Shown: one piece after another, positions 10,445-22,620 of the stretch
Layout of the letters: each line of letters opens with the position of its first letter
How positions within the stretch are numbered: position 1 is the stretch's first letter
From: Seiridium cupressi
Taxonomy: Eukaryota; Ascomycota; Sordariomycetes; Amphisphaeriales; Sporocadaceae
Length of the DNA stretch: 64,000 nucleotides
Reading direction: 5' to 3'
Assembly: GCA_036674765.1 (NCBI GenBank)
Contig: JARVKI010000046.1
Location: forward strand, 248,001 to 312,000
Notes under the pieces: generated by a model
What the model saw: the letters and a program-made list of their open reading frames with translations, nothing else
What the model was told of the DNA's origin: nothing
Database searches by the model: none
Position numbers and translations under genes: made by a program

Positions 10445-11399
10445 ATGGCTATCTTCAAGGTCGCTACCATGGCTCTTGCCCTCGCCGCCACGGCGTTGGC
10501 CAAGCCCCTCACCAGTCGCCACCAGCCGGTCCTTTGGAGCAAAGCCGGCTGCCAATACCCTGTGATTCAACAGGGGCCCTACGTCACGGAACTTAGGGCC
10601 CACTGCCCAAGAGCCGACTCGAAATCGTTGAAGATGTGCTCTGCCCTTGATCTCAACGAGTGAGTGACCGCCTGGCTGGCGACTTTAGCACTCTTTGATC
10701 GGACTCGATTTGCTGACATGCTACTTCCAGCTGCTTCTTGAACTACGGAGGTAAACTCATGCCACAGAACGACGGCAGGGCATTCGGTACCTGCGATCGC
10801 TGCACGTTTGCCCAGAGGAGCGGAAATTTCGACTACAGCGTCATGGTATGCTCTTGCAGGACGGGACCCAACAATGCCGATGTTACCACAGAGGTCTCCT
10901 TAGGTAAGTAAAAGCATTTACGCCTTCCGAATGCCTATGTGGGCTTTGGATACGCAGCTTCTTCACATGTTTCCAATGACTTCGGTGTGGTATCTGCCTT
11001 GCGGAATTCAATGCAGGAGGTAGAGGATCACCTTGGTCTTGGGGCCACAGAATTGAGCATATACTTCAACTTGCTCCCGGCGCACATTTTGGAGCTGAAA
11101 CACGTGATTCAGGCCCATGGGCCTACGCCGCATAGTTGTATTAGGCTCGGAATTGTCAGAGGTCATACAAGTGCTAACTTAGTTCAATTGCAGATTCGGT
11201 GGTTAGGGTCGATGCACAGGGGTATCTTCAATGCTACAATAACAAGGCCTACTACACTGGGTGCTTTGAAGGCTCACCTCAGATGGATTGGTTCCTGGAT
11301 TGGAGTCACCGAGAGCACAGCCGGCGACCTAGGACAGCTACAATTTCTCTCAATAGCATCGTTAATGCTGGTCTCGAGGACTGTGATAGTAATAGTTAG
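10445..11399 (+). CDS. Secreted cyanovirin-N homology (CVNH) protein
   Basis: The spliced model is join(10445..10659, 10731..10903, 11194..11399), giving 197 aa; both introns keep phase. Residues 1-19 form a signal peptide (MAIFKVATMALALAATALA). The mature part shows the CVNH pattern: ELRAHC, then SALDLNDCFLNYGGKL, paired cysteines, VCSCR, then VSLDSVVRVDAQGYLQC. CVNH proteins are small glycan-binding lectins. Paired cysteines suggest an extracellular disulphide-bonded form. The second intron is long (290 nt) for this region; a large overlapping frame inside it (10939-11472) is a shadow. The C-terminal 60 residues go beyond a single CVNH unit and include a second ISLNSIVNAG-like strand. Sugar specificity cannot be told. 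Confidence 0.75.
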
Positions 11400-11729
11400 T
11401 TACGGTTTACTGTGGATGCAATGTAACTTCTATGCCGAACCTTGGTTGTCTATCTTTCCAAACTTCCTTTGAAGAGATTCTCAAGGATATATGCATGGGT
11501 AGGCATTCGATGAACTACACACATGACGAGCCCTTCAATTCGCGTATACCATAAGATCCCGCCTCTGATTATATATGTAGTGTGAAAGATACGCTTTGCG
11601 CTTAGTACTGTATTCAGCATTCTACGGTACATAATTGTAGCCCAGCCGATTGAACTGCAAATGTTCATCGTACCACGCTATCGACCACGGCTCATACTGT
11701 CTACAGTAGACTCCACGGCCGTCCATCTT

Positions 11730-13297
11730 CTACTGCTTGGTATTTCGCCGACTCCTACCCATTACCATCCGCCCAAGCACTGCCTCTAGCGCCGCCTTCA
11801 GCCCTTGATCATCATACCTCAGATCACCGTTCACCCTCCGTCCGTACACTCTGATACAGTCCACCTCAAGCTTCGCAAGCGCTTCTCGGTCCACCTTTGG
11901 CGTACCGTCCCCTTCCATGTGTACCAGATGCGTGACGTATCTCCTCACTTCTTGAGCACGGGGATGCTTATCGAACTCACCCTGGCTCTCGGCACAGGCA
12001 CGCGCTATCGCGCTGACAAAATCTACCGCCGTGAAAGGCGCCGCAGCTGGCCCTGTCTCGCGATCGTTGCTGGAATTGAGAATGAGAACCTTGTGCCTCA
12101 CCCCTGAATGTGCGATAGCATTACCCACACCTCTTAACACCAGGCTGGGGACGATGGAGGTGTACAGCGATCCTATGCTGTATATGACGGCGTTGGCGTA
12201 CTCGATGGAATCGATGACTTTGGTGTTTGCCCTCGGTCTGATCTCGTGGCCGTAGGGGTTGATGTACCACACTCTCTCGATCCTGCTCGGCAGATCATCT
12301 TCTCCCGACTTGGAAAACTCAATATACTGCTTGCGTAAGGTTGGTAAGCTCCCGGGCCAGTTTGCGTCTTCGATGAGGTCATGGGCATCGGTGTCTTCTG
12401 TCGACGATATAGCTGCAGCATCAGTCGTAGTGGTACCATTGGCATCAGGCAGCGCAGTGGGTTCACTGGGGTGTGAGATGGCGTTCTGGCCAGTGATCAC
12501 TGTGCCGTTTGACAGACCGGCAGATATGTGGTGTGAGAAATTTGTGTTGATAGCCGGCAGGACTGAAGTTGCGGGCGGAATGGAACAAATCTGCGACAAC
12601 AGATAGATGGACGATTCGAGTGAGCCTGTAAATATGCGGGCTCTATGACGCGTAAGCACTTGGATATTTGATCATGACAGTGAGATAGACGAGGTTTCAA
12701 CAGAGGCTCGTCCCCGAGTGGTTCTCGAGCCCCATGCGCCTCATGCATCGTGGTACTTACCCGGTCAAAAACATGTTTCCTACAGCTGCGCGCCCAAAGT
12801 TGAACTTCGAGCTCGGCCTAGCCCTCTTAACGATCTCCATATTAACCATGTTGAAGATGCTCCGGACGAGCTCACGTTTGTCGCTGGAGATCTGCGTCCA
12901 TAGTACATGTCTTCCTTCCACGATGTCCAGCCACTCGATACGCGCAGCTTCGGGGTCCGAAGACAACCGGTGATTGAATAGTGCCTTGGTCGCTGCCAGG
13001 TCCTCATTCGACTCCGAATCAGGTATCAAACGCACAAGACGTGAGCGGATATCTCCGATTCCTGCACGGGCATGTCAGTTCACTCCAGCCGCAGGGAGAA
13101 GGCAGAGGGCGCAGCGGACCTGGACCACCAAAGACACGAATCAACTCAGAGGAGCTGCCACCATTATCGCTGATTGGTATAACATAACTGAGTGAACACT
13201 TCCTGCTTTCGCGGAGGTCATTGAGCACATCGACGAGGCTGTTGGTAGCGGTTCCACCACCGAATACAACAATGCCTTTGGAACGTGGGGTCTCCAT
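11730..13297 (-). CDS. CofD/YvcK-like (UPF0052) protein
   Basis: The spliced model is complement(11730..12642, 12761..13061, 13120..13297), giving 463 aa, with introns of 118 and 58 nt. The N-terminus has the family nucleotide-binding loop IVVFGGGTATNSLVDVL, followed by PISDNGGSSSELIR and GPGIGDIRSRLVRL. Further on are AVGNMFLTGARIFTGS and the NTNFSHHIS motif. Bacterial relatives are the YvcK gluconeogenesis/cell-shape factor and the archaeal CofD phospholactate transferase. The fungal members have no settled role. A Thr/Ala/Asp-rich insert (about residues 215-250) is specific to this protein. No targeting signal is present, so it should be cytosolic. Confidence 0.88.
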
Positions 13298-14076
13298 CCT
13301 GATACCGGTGTTGCAAGCGAAATGTATAGTAGATAGTACTGAGCAACCTCAAGAGTTGTCTTCTAAAGGCAGCCTTGTGAGGCAAAGTCACAGCAGTGTT
13401 AAACTATATTGATTCTGTAGTGTCTGGTCAATGGCTGTATTTGGCAGATGGAGGGGTCATTACATACATACGCTGTAGGGTGCTGATCGGTGATTGAGTA
13501 ACCAGCTTCAATGATAGCGCATCTCACATTGTCAAATTCTCGGCGACCCGTACTGACGTTCGCAGTCCTTCGTATTTTCTATTTCTAACACTGGACTTCT
13601 CCTTCCAGCTCCAGCAACGTGTTCTTGACGAATAGCGTTGCGAGTTGACACAGAAACGGCGCCAGCTAACTAGTACATGCCATGATCGAACCTTCCGAGG
13701 TTGAGCCGACGAGCCTTTTGGTACATTGTATGATCTGGCTTCGTCTCAGGCTTTCTATAGCGCTCTGGAGGGGTGAAAGGAAGCTGGGCAGTGAATCACG
13801 ATTGGTGCACTCTTTTTGGAGAGAAAACGCAATTAGAAAACGGGCTTTGAGCATCCCTAATCTAGGTAAGTCCAGTGGGGCGAATACACGCAGTTGAACA
13901 ACGAATTTGAATCATGAGCGTGACAGACTTGCCATATTGCGAGACGTTTGTCATGCATCTATGGATGAGAAGTTGCATTACGGCTATCGTTACATATCTA
14001 AACGGAACTCTTGATGAGTCGTCTTTCTACGCCCCCTTCTAATCTATGAGCTTCAATGCAACAATGACCCGATTAC
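13298..14076. other. Intergenic, nothing recognised
   Basis: This gap lies between the 5' end of the CofD-like gene and the 3' end of the P5A ATPase gene. Short frames on both strands lack coding character. It presumably contains the CofD-like gene promoter. Confidence 0.5.
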
Positions 14077-17000
14077 TTATCGAGCAGCAGCTGCTGGCTG
14101 TTGCCGGCCCTGGCTCCACTCCTGGATCTTCCTCCTCCGTTCCTCTATCTTCTTCTCGTACTCTTCGACTTTGGCGAGACGCGCCTTCTCCTCCTTGACA
14201 GCCTTTTCGGCTTGTTCGATCGATTTGCGTTCCTTCTCTCGGGCGTCCTGATCCTTTCGGCGAATGGCGATATCACGGGGTTGGAAATCGCTAAACAATC
14301 GCTTCAGAACCACCTCAATGGTATAACAACCCACATAGTCGAGGATCATGACGGTAGTCAAGGTAGTGCTGAACTCGTTGGAGAAGTCCACAAGCATCAT
14401 CTTTTCGTTAAGCTCTGGGATGAACTTGGTGGAGCAGGAGAAAGCAATGGCAGTTACACCAATGATACCCCAGAACATGCCCTTGTTCTCCGAGATAGAC
14501 TCACGGAAAGGACGTCCTTGGTAGTTGACAGCAAAAGTGGAGATCTGTTGGATCAGTTGCAGAAGATATACTGCAGTGTTGAGAAGAGACGGGCTGAATT
14601 CCGCTTCCAGATCAACAGAGCCATCGCCACGACTGTTCAATCTCGTGTTAGTATATACCAAGTGTAATCAAGGACATGACTTACGGGTCAAGCTGCTCGC
14701 AGTAACGAGCGATATAGACGAGCGTGGAAATGTGGATAGCGAATTGACCAAGGATGGATCCGATGATGTAAAAGTTGAAGATGTTGGGCTGAGGGCGCTC
14801 CTTCGAGAGTCCCTCCACGGTTCGGGCGCGAGAAATAGACAAGAAACAGACAGACATCAGCATACCGCTGATAGTATACTGGCCATCACCGAACTTGATG
14901 CCTTCGAGATACAATACAGACAGACTGTAGGCGCTGATCAAGCAGTTGAGTGCCAAAATCTTGTACATCTGGATAGTGGCGACCAAAGTGCAACGACCTT
15001 GGCGGATGATGTTCGGCACGGCGATGACGTTTCGGAGCTTGCTCGTAAAGGGGGCGGCCACAGATGCATCGCCCAGTTTCAGAGTTGGCGGCTCATCGTC
15101 CATCTCCATATCCATCATGCCGGAAGTCAACTTATCGGCAAAGCCGGCTGCCTTTTGGGCTGCTGCTTGCTGTTTAGCTTGGCGAGGGTCGGCGTTAATC
15201 AGTTGTTGGGCTGCGGGCGAAGTAATTGTTTCAGTAGCCTCAATACCGTGCATCTTTGCATATTCCTGGGGGGTGATGTTCTTCCTCTGGGCTTCGCGCT
15301 CGATGGCCTTCTGCAAGTGAGGGTTGGACGGGCCTGGGGGATAGAGATGAGCAATAATGACGGGGACCGGTGGCGCGGGCTGATTGAAACGCTTCATCAG
15401 ATCAACCTGTTTTTGGTACATCTCCTTCATCTTGGTGTTTCGGCTGTGTTCGGCAATTCGAGTAAGGTCCTCCTGGGTACCGTTGAGAAGGGCAATGCCA
15501 ATGTGGGCTTGCTTCAAGGCACCAACGTCATTGGTACCATCACCAGCCATCAAAGTGTAGTAGCCGAGGTCTCGCATGCCAATCAAAATGTCTTCCTTCT
15601 GTTTAGGCGACACACGGGCGTAGACCCAGGTATAGCGCAGCAGAGATCGGAAAGCGGCCTGATTATCCTTGTCCTTCAGTTTTGTCAAAGCATAGCCAGT
15701 GACACAAATGTCTTTTGTCTTCAGGATCTGGGTGTCGATAGGAGCAGCAGGATCAACATCAATGCTGACCTTGTCATCGACGCTCTTCCAGACCAGTTTC
15801 TCGCCACCTTCGTTGTGTTCAGGCGCATCCAAAATCAAGACTTCTCGATCGACAATCTCGACTTCCCGTGCGACGTGGACAGCAGTGAGCGGGTTGTCTC
15901 CAGTAATCATGACGACACGGTGACTGCTTTCGTTGAGCATTTGAACCGCTTGTTTGGCGTCTTCCTTGAGGGGGCATTGAAGCACAAGGAATCCAGCAAA
16001 GGTAAGATCAGTTTCAACCTTTTCCCTCTTCAAATCGTTGATCTTGCCAGATCCAAGCTCGTTGTCGGTAGTCAATTGCTTGTAGGCGAGGGCAAGAACA
16101 CGAGATCCACGACGGGTGAAATACTTGAAAGTCTCTTCATAATCCTTGGGCACAGAGGAGAGCATCTTCATGATGGTCTCGGGGGCTCCCTTGACACCAA
16201 CGAAGGTGCCCTTCATCTTGTTCCCAGTCTTGGAGTCCATAGCATTGATCGTAGCCACAGAGCTCTGTCGCTTCAAGGCTGAGGAGAATTGGAATCGGCG
16301 CTTGACCTGGACAGACCCAGCGATACCTCCAGCAGCCGCCATAGCCGGCTTCGCGGAGAGTATGTCATTCTTTCCAAGAACCCAACCGAGAGATGTCAAA
16401 GTAGCCTTCTCCATGGGGTCTCCAACAATATCGCCCTCATCGAGCTTGACAAGGGCATGAGCAGTAGCAAGCACCAGGGTAGTTTCCATGCCAGCATCCC
16501 TGACGGGTGTTACATGGCTATGCGCTCCATCTGATTCGACAGGTGTGTCAGTACCAGAGTGGCCGAGACCAAGGCCGGCAATACCGTCTACCACCAGATC
16601 CTCGCCAGTAAGAGTACCAGTCTTGTCGAAACACGCGATGTCGACACGACCAGCAAAGGGAATACGGAACGGTTCGGTACAAAAGATGGCTAGTTTGGCC
16701 AAAGCCGCGAGACTAGTGTTGACAGCCAGACTCAACTCCATAGGGAGCTCAGGGGGGACCACACTAGTGACGATCAAGACACAATCTAGCAGAAGCTTGG
16801 ATCGCTTTCGGTCCTTCTTGACACCCTCATCCCACACATACCACGACGCGGCAATTGCGAAGATGAGCAAGAACAGGATGAAGAAGAGAGCCTCGGCGTT
16901 GTTTGCGGAAACTCGCTCGGTCGAGTAGATCATGGTTCGGACTAGACTACCCTGCGAAGTCTCGAAGCCAGTCTTTATGACGATAGCCATAGCTCCATTA

Positions 17001-18115
17001 TCCGGTGGCAGAGGAACCCCCGAAGCAAGTTTGGGTCGCTCCTCATCTGGGTTCCCATGCGTAACCTGGAGGACCTTGGTGCCGCCCCAGAGAAACGCGT
17101 TCTTGTCTAGTCCTTCGGGGTCAAGGCTGGCGTCGCCTGGACGTAGCTGAATGGAATCCTTCAACAAGGGAGTGCTCTCTCCAGAAAGCATGGCCTCGTT
17201 TACAATCGCAGCTCCCTCAACCAGGAGCATATCGCAAGCAACACCGCTATCCTCTTTGGTGCGGCTGACAGATACAAGATCGCCGGGCAAGAGTTTGTCG
17301 CTCTGAACCTCGGTCCACTGTCCCAGTCGGTATACCCACATGTTGTAAGGCTTAATACTCATTCCTCGGAACTCGTTCAATGTACGCTGGCGCTGCCAAA
17401 CGACAGTAGACTCGAAAGCAACTAACATGAAGAGAGTGAAGAGCGAGTAGTACCAGTATTCGTCAAGCATCCACAGTCCAACGCAGAAGATCTGGAAGAC
17501 GAAGAACGGCGCGACAGCATGCTCCTTAAAGAGCTCCGTGAAGGTCGGTACCGGGATATCAAAAGTGTTCGTCCCATAGTACTGCTCGATGCGAGTGACT
17601 TCTGCCTGGCTCGTAATACCCTTGGATTTCTGGAACTCGTCGAGCTTCGGCTTCGGTTCGGCATCAATGGCGTAGGCAAGCGGGCTGAAGGTCTTCGTCT
17701 CGGGATCGTACAGAAACCGGCGTTTCTGGAAGAGGAAGGACGTGTTTACTTTGCCAACGACATTTTCGCGCTCGATCTTACAGATCTCGGGAGTGCCCGC
17801 GTTGGCGATGGGGATAACCTTGATGAGTTCTGCATCCTGGATGGCCTTTGCCTTGCTCGCGGTGAAGGTGGCTCTCAGATTCACGCTCCAGTGGGTGCTG
17901 AGCCAAACGAGAGATTGCGCCGTAATGATAGAGCCGCACCAGACAAAAGTCCACTCGGGCGCGCCAATATGCTTCTCGTAGAGATCGGAATCAAGATAGT
18001 ATCGAGCGAAAATCGGCCAAACAATGGCAAATGGCCAGATGTACAAGTGACGAAAGGTGGGCAAGGAGTTCAAGAGCTCGGAGCTCTTGATCTGGTCGTT
18101 GTTCACCAATGCCAT
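14077..18115 (-). CDS. SPF1: P5A-type ATPase of the endoplasmic reticulum (Spf1)
   Basis: The spliced model is complement(14077..14632, 14685..18115), giving 1328 aa; one 52-nt intron near the 3' end keeps phase. The P-type signatures are all present: the phosphorylation site CFDKTGTLTGE, the hinge MAGDGTNDVGALKQAHIGIA, the VPPELPMELS segment of the P5 transmembrane core, and an actuator-domain SGES motif. P5A ATPases in yeast and animals extract mis-inserted transmembrane helices from the ER membrane; loss affects glycosylation, sterol and ion homeostasis. The C-terminal tail is a charged coiled coil ending in QGRQQPAAAAR. Length matches the family. This is a conserved housekeeping gene and a good marker for placing the organism. 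The antisense 585-codon frame over it is a shadow. Confidence 0.96.
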
Positions 18116-19833
18116 GTTGAGTGGCTAATCCTCATGGCAATGGGGATGGAGTGGCTTCTGGGCGATGGAGTTTTTGATTACTCCCAAGATCTGTACTTTT
18201 CCTAGGGTCCCGCGGTGGCGCCCACGCTTGTGTGGTAGGCAGGTGCGGTGACATGTGGCAACAGCTGAGCGCAGGGGTCGGAGGACAGTTTGTTCCAGGC
18301 CCGCCCACCTTGGAGGCACGTTATTCGCCATCGCAAGACCATGGAAGAGGATGGAACAGACTGTCTAACTGCCCGCCAGACCTACGACGAAGTTTAGTCT
18401 AGTGAGTGCGTTGGTTCTACTGCTAAATAGCGGATCTGATTGTCTCGTTTAGAATTGCACTTTTAGCTTGAACCTACCATTATTCGACCCAATTGTCTAG
18501 GATACTGTGTCTCATCATTTTAATGTAGCCCCGAGATTCAAATGACTTGTCTGCTTTTAGCACTTAGTTGCATCAAAGGAACATCAAGTTATGACGCGCA
18601 GTTCCCACACTCCTGGGTTCGTTATTGCCGGGATATTGTTGGACGATTGCGAGCGCGACCGTCGTGCATATAAGCACACTACCAAGTACATCGATTATTG
18701 CAAATTGTTGCCTCGATATAACCAATGAATTAATAAATCTTTTCCTTAGTACCGTCGGCTCAGGGGGAGCTGCTGCTCAAACTCAACATTCGGGATATGC
18801 ATCTCCATAAGATATCATCATTCTGTCTTAACATTACCTCACAAACTAGAGCTACTCATTCTCCAAACAAACTCTCTATTTAGACTTGACTTGCGCACGT
18901 CTATGGGGGGGCTTGTAATCTCTGATCAGGCCTCAGCTTTGCCCAGTAAACAAGATGGCTCCGTTACTCGGACCGAGTCAAGACGAGAATAACCACAATG
19001 CGGTCACCAGCAGCCTTCCAGGCTTTTAGCGAGCACTATCGGAAATTGATCTTCTGCTGCGTCTTTCTAGGTTGCAATTCCTCGAGTACGTCCGGTCAAG
19101 GCACTAGGGATCGGCGGGGAATGCTGACATGCATCTGGGGTATGGAACAAGGGTTGCAAGCTACGTTTGAGGCATACGCATACGTGACTTTCTTGGGGCG
19201 TGATGAACCCACAGACCACGTGGGGTGGATCAGTGGGGTTCTTAGTCTTAGGCCTTCACGGCAGCAGAGGGGAGCTTCCTTCTCCGATCATCATCATCCT
19301 AACGGAGGACCTCAATATACGGATTTCTCCCCATATTGCCGTCCATCAGGGCGCCTTGTGGTCATTGAATCAGCTTCTGCGGTGTTTCGAAAAGATAGTA
19401 AATTGCTTGTTGGTGAGGAGTTTTTCGGAAGTATAATGCGTGGTTCAGTCAGGCGCAACGTTATACGGTAGTAGCTGCGACAAAACATATACACTGGTAA
19501 CTCCCTACCGTATCATGAGCACAGACCCAGGATGAGCACAGATCCGCCGTAGCAAGCCGTTGGGATTGGACGCGATTGGTTCGTAAAGTGAGCGTGGAGC
19601 GAGTGTATAGCCAGGACCAGGGAAACGCGCATTGCCACCACTACAACGGGTATAACCCATCACATGGTATAACAACAACCCGGAAACTCGGATGGACATG
19701 ATTGGAAGCACGACAAGAAAGACGTGAGAGGGGTTAAACAGGAAACTATTTAAGGGCGGACAATTTATTACAATGTGAGAGAAGTCGTACGGTTCCCGCA
19801 AGTGGCTCGAGATAATTCATAATTCTAGTCATC
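18116..19833. other. Intergenic, nothing firmly recognised
   Basis: The first part should hold the P5A ATPase promoter. A 157-codon plus-strand frame at 18998-19471 has no recognisable domain and biased composition, and other frames overlap it, so I do not call it. A decayed gene cannot be excluded. Confidence 0.4.
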
Positions 19834-21828
19834 ATGTCGGCCTGTTCGCCCGCCACATTTTTGCCCTCAGTCTTTGGCGCAGAGACAATCTCCTTGGGCG
19901 CTACCCTAGTCACCAATTATAGTGCAATTGTTGATGGGTTGTATAGGTGTGTACGAGTAATGCAGTTCCTCGGACTAGATCTCCATCTCATGCCCACGAC
20001 TCGACTAGACAAAAGCAGGAAGGAACACTACTGATTCATTCTTTCAGATTTGGAATGCCTCCAGTCGAGCTCATAAATGCCACTTTCTGCAACGTCACTG
20101 TGACATACACCCACCCAGGCCAGAACGATAATATCATGGTCGAAGCTTGGCTCCCCACAGCCGACAATTGGAACGAGAGGTTTTTTGGCTGTGGGTGGTG
20201 CCGGCTGGGGTGCAGGACGTTTTGATCTCGCTTGGCTTGACATGGCAGGGGCAGTAGCAGACGGCTATGCTACCATCTCCACCGACGCCGGCCTCGTCAG
20301 CACGACCGATCCATCTGGGTGGGCTTTACCCAGTCCCGGAAACGTCAATCTCTATGCTTTGCAAAACTTTGCCTCTGTCTCTTTGGATGATGAGGTATGT
20401 AAATCAGGATTGCTCTGTAAAATCCCAAATCTAGAATTATATACCTCGTTGTGTTGTGGTTTTTCCTCGATCTAGGTCTTGCGAGATTAATGAGCAATAC
20501 TGCAGGCGAAGATTGGAAAATCTCTGATACAGAGTTTCTACGGACAAGAGCCGATTTACTCGTACTGGAACGGCTGCAGCCAGGGTGGTCGCCAAGGCCT
20601 AATGCTGGCACAGAGGTACCCTACAGCATATGATGGAATAGCGGCCGCCTCTCCGGCCATATATTGGAATGAATTCTTTTCCAGTTTAACGGTAAGCAGC
20701 TTTCGGAATTATTTCACGCTTGCTATAGCCGGTCTTGGGAGTGACTGCTTCCTGGTTAAACGTGTCTGCCCTTGCACCACGAGCTGCAACTCCCGAGCAT
20801 GCGCCAAGGACACTCGAAAAAGGATTGCTAACCCTAAGTACTGTAGTGGCCACAACAGTTTATGAATATGCTAGGCGAGCATCCCTACAGCTGCGAGTTC
20901 GAGGCAATCACCAACGCCGCTATCGCAGCCTGTGATCTGCTTGACGGTGTGACTGATGGCGTCATTAGCGAAGTAGACTTGTGCCTAGCAACTTTTGATC
21001 CGTTTCAGCTGGTGGGTACTACCATTAACTGCACCGAGAAATCCGAGGGCGTAGCCCAGGTCAGCAGTGCAGCCGCCTTGGTCACGAATGCCACTTGGCA
21101 TGGCGTCCTGACCACAGATGGCAAACATTGGTGGAATGGACTGAATCCTGGAGCAAACCTTGTTGACTTTAATGGTTCGCCAGGGGTAGCAGCAACGAAC
21201 TGTACCGACCAAGGCTGTGTTGGGATCCCTGGCGGCTTGGCTCCTCCTTGGTGGCAGTATTTCGTTGCTAAAGACCCAAACTTCGATTCTTCCAATCTTA
21301 CACATCGCGAGTTTGACGCGCTAGTACACAAAGGCCATCAAGAATATACATCTATCATTGGTACGGACGATGCGGATCTGTCTGCTTTTCGCGACGTTGG
21401 TGGAAAGATGGTAGCCTACCATGGTCTTGTAAGCTGGCATTAAATCCTTAGATGTCCATGGTTTCATTTTCTGGTATTAACTGAATTCTGTCTAGGCCGA
21501 CGAGCTTATTCCCACGAAAGGTAGTGAGCAGTATTACAATTCTGTCGGCACATTGATACCTGAGGTTGAAGATTTCTATCGCTATTACCAGGTACCTGGA
21601 ATGAGCCATTGCGGCGGCGGTGCTAGTGGATCGCCTTTGAACCTGTTCCAGCAACTGCGCGCCTGGGTTGAGAATGGAACTGTGCCACAATCAACGCCAG
21701 TGACTGTGACCGACTTGGAAGGGGTGGTACAAAACCGCATAGTATGTCCCTACCCGCAAAAGAATCAGTTCGATTCGAGCTGTGGGAACACCTCCAATGC
21801 GGACTGTTGGTCCTGTGTCAGCAAATGA
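19834..21828 (+). pseudogene. Tannase/feruloyl esterase, one-base frameshift
   Basis: Exons 19834..19946, 20048..20394, 20506..20691, 20847..21428 and 21496..21828 join in phase except for one extra base in the T6 run at 20181-20186. Without it the total is 1560 nt (519 aa). The family signatures are intact downstream: GCSQGGRQ with the nucleophile Ser, GLADELIPTKG with the Asp, and GMSHCGGG with the His; the adjacent cysteines make the CS-D-HC motif of this family. Such enzymes release ferulic or gallic acid esters from plant polymers. The N-terminus (MSACSPATFLPSVFG) matches the mature start of relatives but has no signal peptide, so an upstream exon may be missing. The break may be real or a homopolymer error. 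Confidence 0.8.
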
Positions 21829-22620
21829 CCAAGACTTTGAACCCTCATACGAGGACATCTTCAGAGCTCTGAGTTCTCTGAGGCGGCCTGTACATGAATT
21901 CAGGGCCGTGCTTACCATACTCCCCGTGGGGGGTAGCAGTCCACTCCCACTTATGTTACCTACATCTACATTAATGCACCGTTCTCTAGGGCTGCCTCCG
22001 AACCATCCAATACAATAAATAGCATCTGGCTTGAGAACACAAAACATGGTGCATTTTATTGTGCATACTCTCCTTTACGCCGACTCGTGTAAACAGTGTA
22101 ATAAATATACCTGAATGAATATTGTGTGAGCTGCTCCATAGCACAAGGAAGCAGAGCAGAAACTACGTATGCTTTGAAATGCTACCCTATTTCAGATTAT
22201 GAGGATATTGCACCAGTCTTATATCTAGACTTGAAGCCTACGCCGAAATACAAGAAACTAAAACAAATAATTATGGAACCATTACCACTGTCTAGAGTTG
22301 CACGTTCTTGACACTGCCCTTCCGCTAGCAGAGTTATAAGCTGTAGGGCACCATTTTGACTAACAGGGTGTTGTCGTATTGAGCGTATATTGGGTCTGCT
22401 GATCCTTTGTATCTGTCCCTGCGTATTGAGTCGGGAGACGGGGCTGTCGGTGGGGCACAAGCTCACATCCAGTTCACGAGATCGTCTCCTACAGTCCAAA
22501 CGAGCAGAGGTACTATAATCTCGACCCTAGGAATCAGAAGGATCCCGACCGATTCAACATCACTGTTTAGAATGCTTTTATCATTATATATTACTGCATC
22601 ATTTTTGAATGTAACCATGT
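21829..22620. other. Intergenic between convergent genes
   Basis: This gap lies between the 3' ends of the esterase and kelch genes. No coding potential beyond short overlapping frames. Confidence 0.5.

Noticed and set aside
14525..16282. 585-codon plus-strand frame
   Set aside because: It lies wholly antisense to the P5A ATPase gene, whose protein motifs are unmistakable. Long antisense frames are common over GC-biased codon use.
18998..19471. 157-codon plus-strand frame as a gene
   Set aside because: No domain, no good start context, and competing overlapping frames of similar quality.
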